Assembly: GCA_004554085.1 (NCBI GenBank)
Contig: SFNY01000006.1
Coordinates: forward strand, 1 to 61,119
DNA: 61,119 bases
Reading direction: 5' to 3'
DNA from: Clostridiales bacterium
Lineage (GTDB): Bacteria; Bacillota; Clostridia; Christensenellales; Aristaeellaceae
Below the pieces are notes generated by a model that ran no database searches, was not told the DNA's origin, and worked only from the letters and a program-made list of their open reading frames with translations. The number at the start of each line of letters is the position of its first letter. The stretch's first letter is position 1. Shown in pieces: positions 22,739 through 32,771 of this stretch. The translations under genes were made by a program, and so were the position numbers.

Positions 22739-25700
22739 TTATACGGAATGTCCACTCAGATTCTTCGATTCCAGCTCTGTGGGCGCGATGTCGGGTGGTT
22801 CCGAAGCCGCCCTGCGTGGCGGGAACACCGCGACGTGCTCCCGGCCGTCGTCCACCAGCTCGATCCACTCCCCCGCCACCGGCGCACCGTCCAGCGTGAC
22901 CTCCGCAGCGGAGGCCACCGACCGCAGGCGGTAGCGGCTCGATCCGCACTTCAGTGATACTCCTGCCTCGCTCCAGTCGCCCATCAGCGCAGCCATGCGC
23001 ACCCGGTTGCCCCTGCGCTCGTAGCCCAGCAGAAACGTGAGCAGCGTCAGCATCCAGCCTGCCGAGCCCGTGTACCAGCTCCAGCCGCCGCGCCCCGCGT
23101 GCATCTCGTCGGTGTAAATGTCCGCGGTCATCACGTAGGGCTCCACGCGGTAAATCTGTGCCCTTTCCATGCTGTCGGCGTGGTTCAGCGGCAGCAGCAT
23201 TTCGATTGCACGATGCGCCCGCCGCGCGTCCCCCATGCGCACCAGCGCCAGCGCCAGCCAGCATGCGGCGTGGGTGTACTGCGCGCCGTTCTCCCGGATT
23301 CCCGGCGGATAAGCCGCGATGTAGCCGGGATCAAAGTCCGCGCCGTCGAAGGGCGGCGTGAGCAGCCGGATCACCCCCAATTCCTCGTCCACGAGCTCAT
23401 GCCATGCGGCATTCATCGCAGACCTGTAGCGCGCCGGATCCAGCCCTGCAAGCACCGCCCATGCCTGGGAGATTGCGTCGATGCGGCAGCAGCGGGATGC
23501 ATGACCGCCGAGAGCCCGCCCATCGTCCGCATAGGCCCGAAGGTACCACTGTCCGTCCCAGCCCTGGGATTCCACGGCGGCGCACATGCGCTCGTTCAGC
23601 GCGGTGAGCCAGGCGCGGTCGGCGGCATCCGGCGCAATCCGGGCATAATCCGCCGCGCAGACCGCCAGGAATTCGCTCAGCCACACGCTCTCGCCCCGGC
23701 CCTGCGCACCCACGCGGTTCATGCCGTCGTTCCAGTCGCCGCTGCCCATCCTGCACAGGCCGTGCTCGCCGAAGTCCGCCGCCTTTCGGAAGGCGCGCAT
23801 GCAGTGCTCGTGCAGGCTTGCACACTCCGTGGAGGGCTGCATCTCGGCGTACACGTCCTCCCGATCCTCCGGCAGCTCCACCTCCTTCAGGAAGGGCGCG
23901 CAGTCCTCCAGCACAGCCTCGTCCCCGGTGATACGCACGTACTGCGCCGTCACGTAGGGCAAAAACAGCAGGTCGTCCGTGATGCGCGTGCGCACGCCCG
24001 TGTAGGGCTCGTGCCACCAGTGCAATACGTCGCCCGAGGGGAACTGCCGCGCCGCGCAGTGCAGCAGGTGCCGCCGCACGCGCTCCGGCTCCTCGTGAAT
24101 GAGGGGCAGCATGTCCTGCAGCTGGTCGCGGAAGCCGTAGGCCCCGCCCGGCTGGTACAGCCCCGTGCGCCCAAAGATGCGGGCGTTGCGGGTCTGCGCC
24201 TGCAAAAAGCCGTTGGCCAGCAGGTTGATGCGCTCGTCGGGGGTCTCAAATTGCATCTTCAGTTCCTGCGGCGCAGTCGGCACAGGCCATGCGGAGCGCA
24301 GCGCCCGCACCCGCGCGTAGGCCGCAGCCACGCCTTGCGCGCCGCCCAGCGCAAAGCGCCTGCACGCCTTCTCACCGGGGCGCAAGCGCAGCGGCAGCTG
24401 CAAAATCCAGCCGCCCTGGCTCAGCTCCAGCGCATCCAGACCCCGGGGCGACATCATGTCGCCGCCGGCATAGAAGTCCAGCTTGCTGCAGCCCGCGCGC
24501 GCCTGCAAGTCGTTCGCCACGAAGTAGCCCACGCCGCCGGTTCCGCTGGCGAAGCATGCACCGAAGCGGGACCAGGTTCGCAGCATGCTGCCGTCCGTCG
24601 CGTCCGTGCCCATCAGCCAGTCCACGAGGCCCGCAAGATGCCACTCCCGCGTCCTGCCGCTCCGGTTTTCAATTTCCACATTGAACAGAATCTCATCCCC
24701 CGCACAGCGCAGCTCCAGGTGGAAGCGCAGACCCGTCGCAGCGGAGTCAAAGGAACTCACATCCGGCGCATGGCGCACGATGAAGTCCGTCATGGGCCTG
24801 TCGCCCGGCAGCAGGCGCAAATATCGCCGCTCCCGGTCATCGATCAGATAGAACATCCAGCCCCATCCCTCGCGCAATACGTCGTTTGCAAAGGGCGTGA
24901 TGCGGCCGCTGCGGCTGTTGCCGTGCCAGGCGAAGCCGCCGCCGCGCTCGGTGACGATCGCCCCGGCGCGCTCGGAGGCCAGCACGTTGCTCCAGGGCGC
25001 GGGCGGCATGCGGTCGCGGCGCAGGCAGATCGCATAGGCGCTGCCGTCGAAGCCGCCGTAGCCGTTGGCAAAGCGCAGGTCCTTTGGCATTGCGACAGCT
25101 GCGGGGGGCATGGCCGCGTATTCATCTCCTTCGCGCTGCTCCAGCGCCCGCAGGCAATCGCGCAGCTCGCCGTCGCCCTCGATGCAGATCGCCGCGATGC
25201 GCCGCAGCACCTGAAAGGTCTCCTCGCCCATGTTCTGCTTCTCCAGCAGGAAGGCGCCGCCCGGCAGGCCTCGCAAGCCGCAGAGGTGGCTGGCGTTGAT
25301 GCGATCCTCCAGCGCGTCCCGCACCGGCTGCTGGTAGTCGTTTCCATGGTCGCTGACCAGCACCAGGTCCGTCTGCACGCCCATCATGCGGTAGAAGCTG
25401 TGGGCGCGGATCAGCTCGCGCACGCCCTCCATCTGATCTTCGTCCCGCACCACCGCCAGCAGGATCGGCAGATCGCCGGAGATACCGGCGCTCCACAGCG
25501 CGCGGCGCTCCGCCGGAGCACAGGCGTCAAAGCACTCGTTCTGCCCTGCGCGCAGCTGAGGATCGAAGAGCAGTGCGGACGCGCGCTGGAGCATGCGGTG
25601 CAGCTGCGCATCCACGCCCGCGAAGCGAAGCGCCGCCCGGGCACGGGCCTCGGCCAGCTGCATCGCGCGCTCCGCCGCAGCCGGGAGCGACAGGTTCTTC

Positions 25701-28700
25701 ACCATGGCCTCCCGCTGCTCCCCATCGACGCAGGCCAGAGCGAAGTGCAGCGTCCGCTTCTCGCCCGGCTCCAGTTCAATCGAAACGCGCAGCGCGGCGC
25801 AGGGGTTGAGCACATGGCCGCAGGTTCCGCTGAGCTCCTGCGCAATGCCGCCCGGTTCGCCAAGGGAACCCGTGCGGCCGACGAGGCGATCCAAATCCGT
25901 CTCGCACGTGGCATCGCTCACCCCGGACGCAAGGTAGATCATCTGCGGATGCGCTTGTCCCTTCTCCCGACTCCTGCGACGGAACGCAAGTGCGGTGGGG
26001 GCGATGCGCTCACTCTCCACGAACAGGTTCTGGAACACCGGATGGGCGCGCATATCCCGATCCGCCGCCAGCGCGACCGCCATGCAGCCGGTGGCCTCCA
26101 GCCGCCGCGCCGCATCGCTGTGGTTCTCCAGATGAAGCTGCTGGATCAGCGCGCCATTCTCCGGGGAGACCGCCACCCGCAGCTCCGCCTGCACGCCGTT
26201 CAGCCGCAGGAAATAGCGCGCACAGCCCGCGTCAAACTCCACCCTGCTGCTGCCGAACACGGACTCCGCACCGGTCTGCACGTCCCTCAGGTGCACGTAC
26301 ATGCCCTCGTGGCGGTTCAGCAGATCGCCAGAGAAGCGGTTGAGCTGCACGCCGTCGTGCCATGCGAATACCGCGCCGCCCGCCGTGGCCAGCGCCGTGG
26401 TATCGCCGCCGTGGAGCAGGTGCACGTCCGCAAGATAGCGCTCGGGGCGGCCCGTGCGGACAAAGCTCCGTTCGCGGCGCTCCGTTGTGCGCGGCAGCGC
26501 AGGTTCCGGACTGTGGCTGCGCAGACGATGCTGGTATTTCTTCTCCTGAAGCAGCAGCCGCAGCGCCCGGGCCTGGGGGATCTCCATGAAGCGCCGGGCA
26601 AGCAGATCGCCTTGCAGCGCATTGCACAGCGCGCAGAGGATCATGCCCTGGTGGTGCGCCATGTAGCTGCGAATCAGCCGGGGTTCGCCGTCGGGGCCCG
26701 CGTGCAGGTAATCCGTCGCCTCGTACATGCCGTAGCGCCCGCACCAGCCCATTTCGCGCATGCGGGCAAGGTTGTCCGCCGCAGCCTCCGGCGCACAGCA
26801 CAGCGCCAGCGCAGACGCATAGGGGGCAACCACGTCCTGCACGGCGCCGCCATCCAGCGCCAGCTCCCGCAGGCCAAAGGCGCGGTACTGGTAGTTCAGT
26901 TGCAGGTCGAAGGCATAGTAGCCCGACTCCGACACGCCCCAGGGCCGATTGCGCCGCTTCGCAAAGCCCATCTGCGCCGCCACAACCGCACGGCGGGACG
27001 CTCCGGCAAGGGAGGTCTCACAGCTGTGCAGCAGCAGCTCCGGCATCAGGTATTCAAACATCGTGCCGCTCCAGGACAGCAGCGCCGCACGCCCGTCCAC
27101 CTCGACAGCAGGTCGGGAGAGCCGCCGCCAGTGCTCCACGCCCACCTGTCCCAGCATGATGGCGGTGTAGCTCAGGATGCGGGACTCCGAGGCGTAGAGG
27201 TCGTAGTGGGAGCGACTCAATTGACCGCTCTCCACGTCCATGCCGATGCAGAACAGCTTGCGCTCCTCGTCGTAGAGCGCGGACAGGTTCATGCCCTCCG
27301 CAAGCGTCCGCAGCCGCGCGGACAGCCCCGCAGCGTCCTTTGCGACCTCATGGGCGCACAACAGCAGCGCCCCTGCAAGGTTGCCGCTGTCCACGGCGGA
27401 CACGTATCGCGGGCGCAATGGCATGAGATCATTGAGGTCGTACCAGTTGTACAGCTGACCGTTCCACTTGTCCAGGCGCTCCAGCGTGCAGGTCGTGGCG
27501 GCCATGCGGCCCAGCATCTCCTCCCGGGAGATCAGCTTCAGCGACCATGCGGCGACGCAGGACATCAGATACAGGCCGATGTTCGTGGACGAGGTGCGCT
27601 GGGCCGCGCCCGCAGGCGGGTCCATCTGCACATTGTCCGGCGGGAGCCCGGGGCCGTCCAGGGGAACATAGGCCTCGAAGAAGGCCCAGGTTTCCCCCGC
27701 CAGCTTCTCCAGCAGGCGCTTGCGCTCCGGCGAGAGCACGCGCGGCGCGTCCCTCTTCTCCGCCACCAGATCCTCCGCCCAGCCGGGGCCCACCAGGAAC
27801 AGCAAGGCCAGCGCCAGCACCGCCGGAATCCAGAAGGGGCGCAGCAGCCCCGGCAGCAGCAGGATCGCGGCGACCCGGCCCGGCGTGCGCAGGCTGCGCC
27901 CATCCCCCGAGGAAGCATCGGCGGCGGGCACCCAGTCCATCAGGTGCTTATGGGACACCGCCAGCCGGTACAGCGTGCGCAACACCGCGTCCAGCATATG
28001 TTTCACCTCCAGCGGCAGCATGGAAAGCCACAGCGTGGCGCGCCGCCAGCTCTCCCGGCGCAGCGGATGCAGGACCGCGTCAAAATAGGCCAGCGCCAGC
28101 CCCAGCAGGAAGGCCCGGGGCTCGTCCAGCCACAGGGAATGCATCAGCAGGCCCAGCAGCGCGGGCGCATGCAGGCTGCGCAGCAGGTTGCCAAGCAGCT
28201 TCATCCGATTGACGGCGGAGATGCCCCGCATCTTCAGCAGCACCGGCAGCAGCTGCCAGTCGCCGCGCACCCAGCGGTGCTCCCGGCGCAGCGCGGCGGC
28301 GGGATTGGACGGCGCGCCATCGTAGAAGGACAGGTCGCCCACAAAGCCTGCGCCGCAGAGGACGCCCTCGATCAGATCGTGACTGAGAATCTCGTCGTCG
28401 TTCAGGCGACCCTCGGTGGCCTCCACGAAGGCGCGCACGTCGTAGATGCCCTTGCCGGCAAAGTTGCCGTGTCCCGTCATATCCTGATAAAAGTTGGACA
28501 CGGAGGCCGGATAGCCGTCCACGCCGCCGTCGCCCGCCGTCAGCTCCACCCAGGCGTTCTCCGCCGCCTCCGCCGTCATCTGCATGTTCGGCTGGAGCAC
28601 GGCGTAGCCGCCGGCCTCCGGGCGGTTCAGCGGATGCAGCATCGCGCCGATCAGCTTCTGCAGGGTTCCCGGCAGGTACTGCGTGTCCGCGTCCAGCGTG

Positions 28701-30379
28701 ACCACATAGCGGTAGCCACGCGCTGCAATTTTCTGCGCTGCGGCATGCTCCGCACCGAAGGCCTGCTCCGCCTCCGGGCGGTTCAGGATCAGGCGGTTCA
28801 GTGCCGTCAGTGCGCCCCGCTTGCGATTCTCGCCCATCCAGCGCTCGTCCACCACCCGATAGCTGCGCGGGCGATGCAGATAAAAGTACTTCTCCCGGCC
28901 CGCACCCGCGTTCAGCCGCGCAACGCCCTCCCGCGCGGCGCTCAGGATGGCCCCATCGTCCTCCAGACAGGCGCTGTCCGCGTCCCGGAAGTCGCCCAGC
29001 AGCAGGTAGTCGATGTTGTTGTCGTTTTCCAGACAGCCCAGCGCCTCCATGTGATCGACCATCTCCCGGGCGCGCGCCTCGCTGCTGAGCAGCACCGGCA
29101 GCGCCACCAGCGTGCGCGCTGAATCCGGCACATGCCGCAGCTTCAGCTTCAGGATGTGGCCCGGGCGCACAAAGCGCGGATAGAACCGGCTGATCAGATG
29201 CGTCGCTGGAACCCAGGCCAGCAACAGCGCATAGGGCAACAGAATCCTGCGTCCGATGGCCAGCATGCACAGCGCCATGATGAGAATCGCACAGCCTGCG
29301 ACCACCGCCACGCTGATCCAGCCGGTTTCGTCGATCGTCCAGCGCGACACGCGCGCGCCGTTTGCATCCGCCAGCACCCGCGCACCCGCGTTTGTGGCAA
29401 AGTAGTAGCACACGCTTGACCGGGGATCGTCCCGGCCATGCTCCCGCTTCGCCCCCCAGGCGAGCTGCAAGGCACAGCGCACCAGCGCGCGCTCCTCCAT
29501 GCCCAGCTGCCGGGAAATGCGCGCGACGCGGCTGCGCACCCTTGCACGGGACGCGCCGTCCATGTTGGAATAGAGGTTGGCCGGATCGTCGCGCAGCTCC
29601 ATGTCGGCCACGGACAGCGCCTCGAAGCAGCGCCGCCAATCGATGGCGTCCAGCAGATGCTTCAGCTGCATCAGGTTCTCCAGACGCATACAGCAGTCCG
29701 CCACGATCCTGTGGGCACGCTCCACCGCCCAGTCCGCGCGTTCGCCGCGCTCCGAGAGCAACTTGCTCAGCCGCCTCTGAAGCTCCGGCTGCTCCTGCTC
29801 GTCCGCAAGGCGCAGCGCCTGCTCCAGAAACACCGCGCCGCCAGTCGCGCCCCGACCGCCGCGCCGCACCCAGCGTTGGGCGCGCTCCCGATCCTCCGCA
29901 CAGCGCAGCACGTCCCGCGCCGCGCGCTCCAGGCCCTCGCAAAGCGCGATGTGCAGCGCGCCCGGCATGCGCTGAAGCTCGGCCATCGTCAGCGGCTGCA
30001 CCGCGTCGAAATCAGAGATTTCCTTCAACATGCGCTCCTTCGTCAGCGCAGTCTCTCCATCGGACAGCATGCGCCGCGCCAGCGCCAGAATGCGCACCTC
30101 TCCCCCCGACGCGGGCAAGCGCATGCCGGCCTCCGCTTCCGCCTGACGCAGACATGCCTCGATGCGCCGCACATCGCCGTTCAGCCTGCGCAGCGCCTCG
30201 TCCGCAGGCGCACCGGGACGGTTCAGCTCCGCCGCGCGGCGCAGTTTCGCATGCAGACGGCGCGCCGTTCCCGCACGCAGCCGCAATACAGCGTGCCCGT
30301 CGGGCCGCAGCGCAGCCGCAAAATCACGCAGCTCCTGCGGCGCATGCCCGCTTCTTCTATCGCTGAAAAAACGCTTCAT
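22739..30379 (-). CDS. Cyclic beta-1,2-glucan synthase-like protein (GT84-GH94)
   Basis: A 2546-residue membrane enzyme. The N-terminal soluble part is followed by TM helices at about 365-410, then a glycosyltransferase core with DxD (LDADTQYLPG, about residue 563), GKGIYDVRAF and HRWVRGDWQLLP (QxxRW-like). More TM helices lie near 750-860. A glycoamylase-like domain follows (TSSTNIGLYLMSCVAAW, SYMAHHQGM). The C-terminal GH94 phosphorylase domain has GLYQPGGAYGFRDQLQDM, WWHEPYTGVRTRITDDLL and GSGDWNDGMNRVG. NdvB/Cgs proteins are about 2800-2870 residues, so this is shorter. ATG 30379 follows AGGAGG. It lies 118 bp after a two-component system on the same strand. Product chemistry is inferred. 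Confidence 0.88.
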   Translation of the reverse strand: MKRFFSDRRSGHAPQELRDFAAALRPDGHAVLRLRAGTARRLHAKLRRAAELNRPGAPADEALRRLNGDVRRIEACLRQAEAEAGMRLPASGGEVRILALARRMLSDGETALTKERMLKEISDFDAVQPLTMAELQRMPGALHIALCEGLERAARDVLRCAEDRERAQRWVRRGGRGATGGAVFLEQALRLADEQEQPELQRRLSKLLSERGERADWAVERAHRIVADCCMRLENLMQLKHLLDAIDWRRCFEALSVADMELRDDPANLYSNMDGASRARVRSRVARISRQLGMEERALVRCALQLAWGAKREHGRDDPRSSVCYYFATNAGARVLADANGARVSRWTIDETGWISVAVVAGCAILIMALCMLAIGRRILLPYALLLAWVPATHLISRFYPRFVRPGHILKLKLRHVPDSARTLVALPVLLSSEARAREMVDHMEALGCLENDNNIDYLLLGDFRDADSACLEDDGAILSAAREGVARLNAGAGREKYFYLHRPRSYRVVDERWMGENRKRGALTALNRLILNRPEAEQAFGAEHAAAQKIAARGYRYVVTLDADTQYLPGTLQKLIGAMLHPLNRPEAGGYAVLQPNMQMTAEAAENAWVELTAGDGGVDGYPASVSNFYQDMTGHGNFAGKGIYDVRAFVEATEGRLNDDEILSHDLIEGVLCGAGFVGDLSFYDGAPSNPAAALRREHRWVRGDWQLLPVLLKMRGISAVNRMKLLGNLLRSLHAPALLGLLMHSLWLDEPRAFLLGLALAYFDAVLHPLRRESWRRATLWLSMLPLEVKHMLDAVLRTLYRLAVSHKHLMDWVPAADASSGDGRSLRTPGRVAAILLLPGLLRPFWIPAVLALALLFLVGPGWAEDLVAEKRDAPRVLSPERKRLLEKLAGETWAFFEAYVPLDGPGLPPDNVQMDPPAGAAQRTSSTNIGLYLMSCVAAWSLKLISREEMLGRMAATTCTLERLDKWNGQLYNWYDLNDLMPLRPRYVSAVDSGNLAGALLLCAHEVAKDAAGLSARLRTLAEGMNLSALYDEERKLFCIGMDVESGQLSRSHYDLYASESRILSYTAIMLGQVGVEHWRRLSRPAVEVDGRAALLSWSGTMFEYLMPELLLHSCETSLAGASRRAVVAAQMGFAKRRNRPWGVSESGYYAFDLQLNYQYRAFGLRELALDGGAVQDVVAPYASALALCCAPEAAADNLARMREMGWCGRYGMYEATDYLHAGPDGEPRLIRSYMAHHQGMILCALCNALQGDLLARRFMEIPQARALRLLLQEKKYQHRLRSHSPEPALPRTTERRERSFVRTGRPERYLADVHLLHGGDTTALATAGGAVFAWHDGVQLNRFSGDLLNRHEGMYVHLRDVQTGAESVFGSSRVEFDAGCARYFLRLNGVQAELRVAVSPENGALIQQLHLENHSDAARRLEATGCMAVALAADRDMRAHPVFQNLFVESERIAPTALAFRRRSREKGQAHPQMIYLASGVSDATCETDLDRLVGRTGSLGEPGGIAQELSGTCGHVLNPCAALRVSIELEPGEKRTLHFALACVDGEQREAMVKNLSLPAAAERAMQLAEARARAALRFAGVDAQLHRMLQRASALLFDPQLRAGQNECFDACAPAERRALWSAGISGDLPILLAVVRDEDQMEGVRELIRAHSFYRMMGVQTDLVLVSDHGNDYQQPVRDALEDRINASHLCGLRGLPGGAFLLEKQNMGEETFQVLRRIAAICIEGDGELRDCLRALEQREGDEYAAMPPAAVAMPKDLRFANGYGGFDGSAYAICLRRDRMPPAPWSNVLASERAGAIVTERGGGFAWHGNSRSGRITPFANDVLREGWGWMFYLIDDRERRYLRLLPGDRPMTDFIVRHAPDVSSFDSAATGLRFHLELRCAGDEILFNVEIENRSGRTREWHLAGLVDWLMGTDATDGSMLRTWSRFGACFASGTGGVGYFVANDLQARAGCSKLDFYAGGDMMSPRGLDALELSQGGWILQLPLRLRPGEKACRRFALGGAQGVAAAYARVRALRSAWPVPTAPQELKMQFETPDERINLLANGFLQAQTRNARIFGRTGLYQPGGAYGFRDQLQDMLPLIHEEPERVRRHLLHCAARQFPSGDVLHWWHEPYTGVRTRITDDLLFLPYVTAQYVRITGDEAVLEDCAPFLKEVELPEDREDVYAEMQPSTECASLHEHCMRAFRKAADFGEHGLCRMGSGDWNDGMNRVGAQGRGESVWLSEFLAVCAADYARIAPDAADRAWLTALNERMCAAVESQGWDGQWYLRAYADDGRALGGHASRCCRIDAISQAWAVLAGLDPARYRSAMNAAWHELVDEELGVIRLLTPPFDGADFDPGYIAAYPPGIRENGAQYTHAACWLALALVRMGDARRAHRAIEMLLPLNHADSMERAQIYRVEPYVMTADIYTDEMHAGRGGWSWYTGSAGWMLTLLTFLLGYERRGNRVRMAALMGDWSEAGVSLKCGSSRYRLRSVASAAEVTLDGAPVAGEWIELVDDGREHVAVFPPRRAASEPPDIAPTELESKNLSGHSV

Positions 30380-30460
30380 CGCTGTTCCTCCTGTACATAG
30401 CAGAATAACAGCAACAGTATGCGCCATTTTGCGTTCGTTCATGCCAAATAATAGCAAAAT

Positions 30461-30490
30461 GCGCGGAACGCCGCCGTTCCGCGCAAAATC
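30461..30490. terminator. Terminator between the kinase gene and the glucan synthase gene
   Basis: GCGCGGAACG (30461-30470) pairs with CGTTCCGCGC (30475-30484). The minus-strand continuation is ATTTTGC and the plus-strand one AAAATC, so it favours minus-strand termination after the kinase gene. Confidence 0.6.
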
Positions 30491-30496
30491 TCAGGT

Positions 30497-31978
30497 TCAA
30501 TCCGGAAAGCGCGCCGTGAAGCGCACGCCCTCCGCACTGTTTTCAAGCCCGCAGCTCGCGCCGTGCAGCTCCAGGATGCAGCGCACCAGATACAGCCCCA
30601 GCCCGCTGCCGCCCGATGCCCGGTTGCGGGACTGCTCCACCCGATAGAAGGGCTCGAACAGGTGGGCAAGCTGATCGTCGGGAATCGAGGCGCCGCCGTT
30701 GACCACGCACAGCTCTCCCTCTGACACCCGCACCCGCAGCGTCGCGCCCTCCGGGGAGTATAGGATGGCGTTCATCAGCACGTTGTCCAGCGCGTTGGAG
30801 AGCAGGCTTGCGCTGCCCATCACCGTCACATCCGGTGCAATGTCCCGCAGCACGCGCAGCCCTCTGCGCTCGATCAGCTCGCCGTTCTGGCACAGGACCT
30901 CCTCCGTCAGCGCGGAGATGTTCACAGGCTCCCGCTTCAGGGCGTAGCCGACGGAGCCGATGCGGCTGATCGTCAGAAGCTCCCGGATCAGTCCCTCCAT
31001 GCGAGATGTGACCTCCAGCGCCCGGGCGAGGTACTTCTCCCGGTCGCGGTAGACCCCGACCTGTGCCAGCATGCCGCTCAATTGTCCCTTCAATATGGTG
31101 ACGGGCGTCTTGAGCTCGTGGGAGGCCGCAGCGAAGAAGGCCGTGCGCTGGCGATCCAGCTCCCGCTCTCGGTCGATGTCCCCCTGAAGGGCGAGATTCG
31201 CCTGCCGCAGCTGCGCAAGCGCGCCCGAGAGATTCTCCGAGAGCAGGTTCAGGCTGTCCCCCAGCACGCCGATCTCGTCCCTGCGCCGCCGCTGCCAGCG
31301 CGCGTCGAAGTCCTGCTCCGCCATGCGCTGGGCGATTCGGCTCAGCGCCACGATGGGCCGGGTGATCAGGCGGGAGTAGACCAGCGCGCCCAGCAGCGAG
31401 ATGCCCAGAATCACGATCAGCAGGTACGGCAGCAGCCGCTTCATGGCCTCCGCCGCCTGGTTCACCGCGCGCGTGCCACCCACGACCACCAGCTCGCCCA
31501 CTTCCCCGTCCGCCAGGGCGATGGTTTCGCTGATCTGAAAGTCTGCGACCTGCTCCGCATACGTCGCCTCGCCCTCGTACTGCGTTTTCACAGCGTCTCC
31601 CGCCTCCACGGCATAGCTGGAGATCGCCACCCCGGCATACTCCGGCGACCCATCGCCCTCCCATGCGAAGCTGTCCGCATGCGGCAGACTGTCGTAGAGC
31701 ACCTCGCCAGAACTTTCGGTCAGGCGCAGGTATGCGCCCGTGTCCCGGGCGAAGGCCTCCAGCACCGGCGCGCAGTCCGCCGCAGCCCTGCCCTCCAGCG
31801 CCGCCGCCAGGGCATCGCTCTTCTGCATCAGTTCTTCCTCCAGCAACGAGGTGTAGCTGATGGGCGTGAGATACGCGATGGCTGCGTAGGTCACGGCGCA
31901 GGCCAGGGCTGTGAGAGCGAAGGTCATCAGAAAGCTGCGCAGCGTCAGGCTCCGCCTACTTCTTTTCAAGCTTTTCAA
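30497..31978 (-). CDS. Sensor histidine kinase (VanS/BaeS-like)
   Basis: A 493-residue kinase. TM1 is at about 15-40 and TM2 at about 180-203, enclosing an extracytoplasmic sensor of about 140 residues. Then HAMP (RLITRPIVALSRIAQRMAEQDF), HisKA with His in AASHELKTPVTILKG, and HATPase_c (NALDNVLMNAILYS, ASGGSGLGLYLVRCILELHG) follow. Its first 23 bp overlap the response-regulator gene, so the pair is translationally coupled. The signal is unknown. The upstream secreted protein under the same operator type is a candidate ligand or target. Confidence 0.92.
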   Translation of the reverse strand: MKSLKRSRRSLTLRSFLMTFALTALACAVTYAAIAYLTPISYTSLLEEELMQKSDALAAALEGRAAADCAPVLEAFARDTGAYLRLTESSGEVLYDSLPHADSFAWEGDGSPEYAGVAISSYAVEAGDAVKTQYEGEATYAEQVADFQISETIALADGEVGELVVVGGTRAVNQAAEAMKRLLPYLLIVILGISLLGALVYSRLITRPIVALSRIAQRMAEQDFDARWQRRRRDEIGVLGDSLNLLSENLSGALAQLRQANLALQGDIDRERELDRQRTAFFAAASHELKTPVTILKGQLSGMLAQVGVYRDREKYLARALEVTSRMEGLIRELLTISRIGSVGYALKREPVNISALTEEVLCQNGELIERRGLRVLRDIAPDVTVMGSASLLSNALDNVLMNAILYSPEGATLRVRVSEGELCVVNGGASIPDDQLAHLFEPFYRVEQSRNRASGGSGLGLYLVRCILELHGASCGLENSAEGVRFTARFPD

Positions 31979-32627
31979 CGCGATAGCCCACCCCTCTGAC
32001 CGTGTGAATGTAGTCCGCCTGAAGCTTGCGGCGCAGGTTCTTGATGTGGCTGTAAATGACCCGCTCGTCGCCCAGATAGTCGTAGTTCCAGATGCGCTGC
32101 ACCAGCATCTGGTAGGTCATCACCCGGCCCTGGTTCTGAATCAACTCCCGCAGGCACTCGAACTCCCGGTTGGTCAGCTCCAGATCCCGGCCATCGCGCT
32201 CGGCGCGGTAGGCGTCCAGATCCAGCGTCAGATCCCGGTAGGTAAGCACCCGGCGCTCCTCCCGATCCCCGCAGCGGCGCAGGATCGCGGCGATCTTCCG
32301 AAGCAGCACCGGCATAGAGAAGGGCTTGGTCACGTAATCGTCGATGCGCAGGTCGTAGCCCCGCAGCTGCTCCTCCTCGCCGTCCAGCGCCGTGAGCATC
32401 ACCACCGGCACGTCCGACCGGGCGCGTATCCACTCGCACACGCCGAAGCCGTCCAGCTTGGGCAGCATCAGATCCAGCATCACCAGATCGAACCTGCCCG
32501 CCGCGAACACGTCCAGCGCCCGCAGGCCGTCCTGCGCCAGCTCCACGCCGTAGCCGGCCTCCATGAGCCAGGTTTGCAGCATCTCCGCAATGTCAAAGTC
32601 ATCCTCCACGACCAGTATCCGTTCCAT
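31956..32627 (-). CDS. OmpR-family response regulator
   Basis: A 223-residue regulator. The receiver has EDDFDIAEML, phospho-Asp in DLVMLDLMLPKLDGFG and MLTALDGEEEQ. The winged helix has LTNREFECLRELIQNQGRVMTYQML and RVIYSHIKNLRRKLQ. The ATG at 32627 has GGGAGGTGGAGC upstream. The upstream region carries one copy of the TCTGAATT element that is repeated four times in front of the neighbouring secreted-protein gene, so autoregulation is likely. Confidence 0.93.
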   Translation of the reverse strand: MERILVVEDDFDIAEMLQTWLMEAGYGVELAQDGLRALDVFAAGRFDLVMLDLMLPKLDGFGVCEWIRARSDVPVVMLTALDGEEEQLRGYDLRIDDYVTKPFSMPVLLRKIAAILRRCGDREERRVLTYRDLTLDLDAYRAERDGRDLELTNREFECLRELIQNQGRVMTYQMLVQRIWNYDYLGDERVIYSHIKNLRRKLQADYIHTVRGVGYRVEKLEKK

Positions 32628-32669
32628 CGCTCCACCTCCCGCAGTGCGCAAACTGCGCCGCACAGGGCC

Positions 32670-32707
32670 AGTATAGCACAGCTCTTGGGATTTTGTCTGA
32701 ATTTTCC
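32670..32707 (-). promoter_or_regulatory. Response-regulator promoter with operator copy
   Basis: Minus-strand -10 TATACT (32675-32670). At the -35 position there is no TTGACA. Instead TTTTGTCTGAATT (plus-strand 32691-32703) is identical over 13 bases to the last repeat of the array at 33500-33512. This is the layout of an activator-dependent, autoregulated promoter. Confidence 0.6.
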
Positions 32708-32771
32708 ACCCCATTCCCGAAAAAACGAAGAATTTTTGTCCCCAACCCTTTCAGGCCGGGGACGCAGCGCA

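Noticed and set aside
23099..29122. A 2007-codon open frame antisense to the glucan synthase gene
   Set aside because: High-GC shadow of the giant gene. The composition is His/Gln/Ala/Arg-rich with no recognisable motif.
32708..32770. Terminator after the secreted protein gene (TCCCC/GGGGA stem)
   Set aside because: On the minus strand the stem is followed by AAAAATT rather than a T-run, so it should not terminate that gene.
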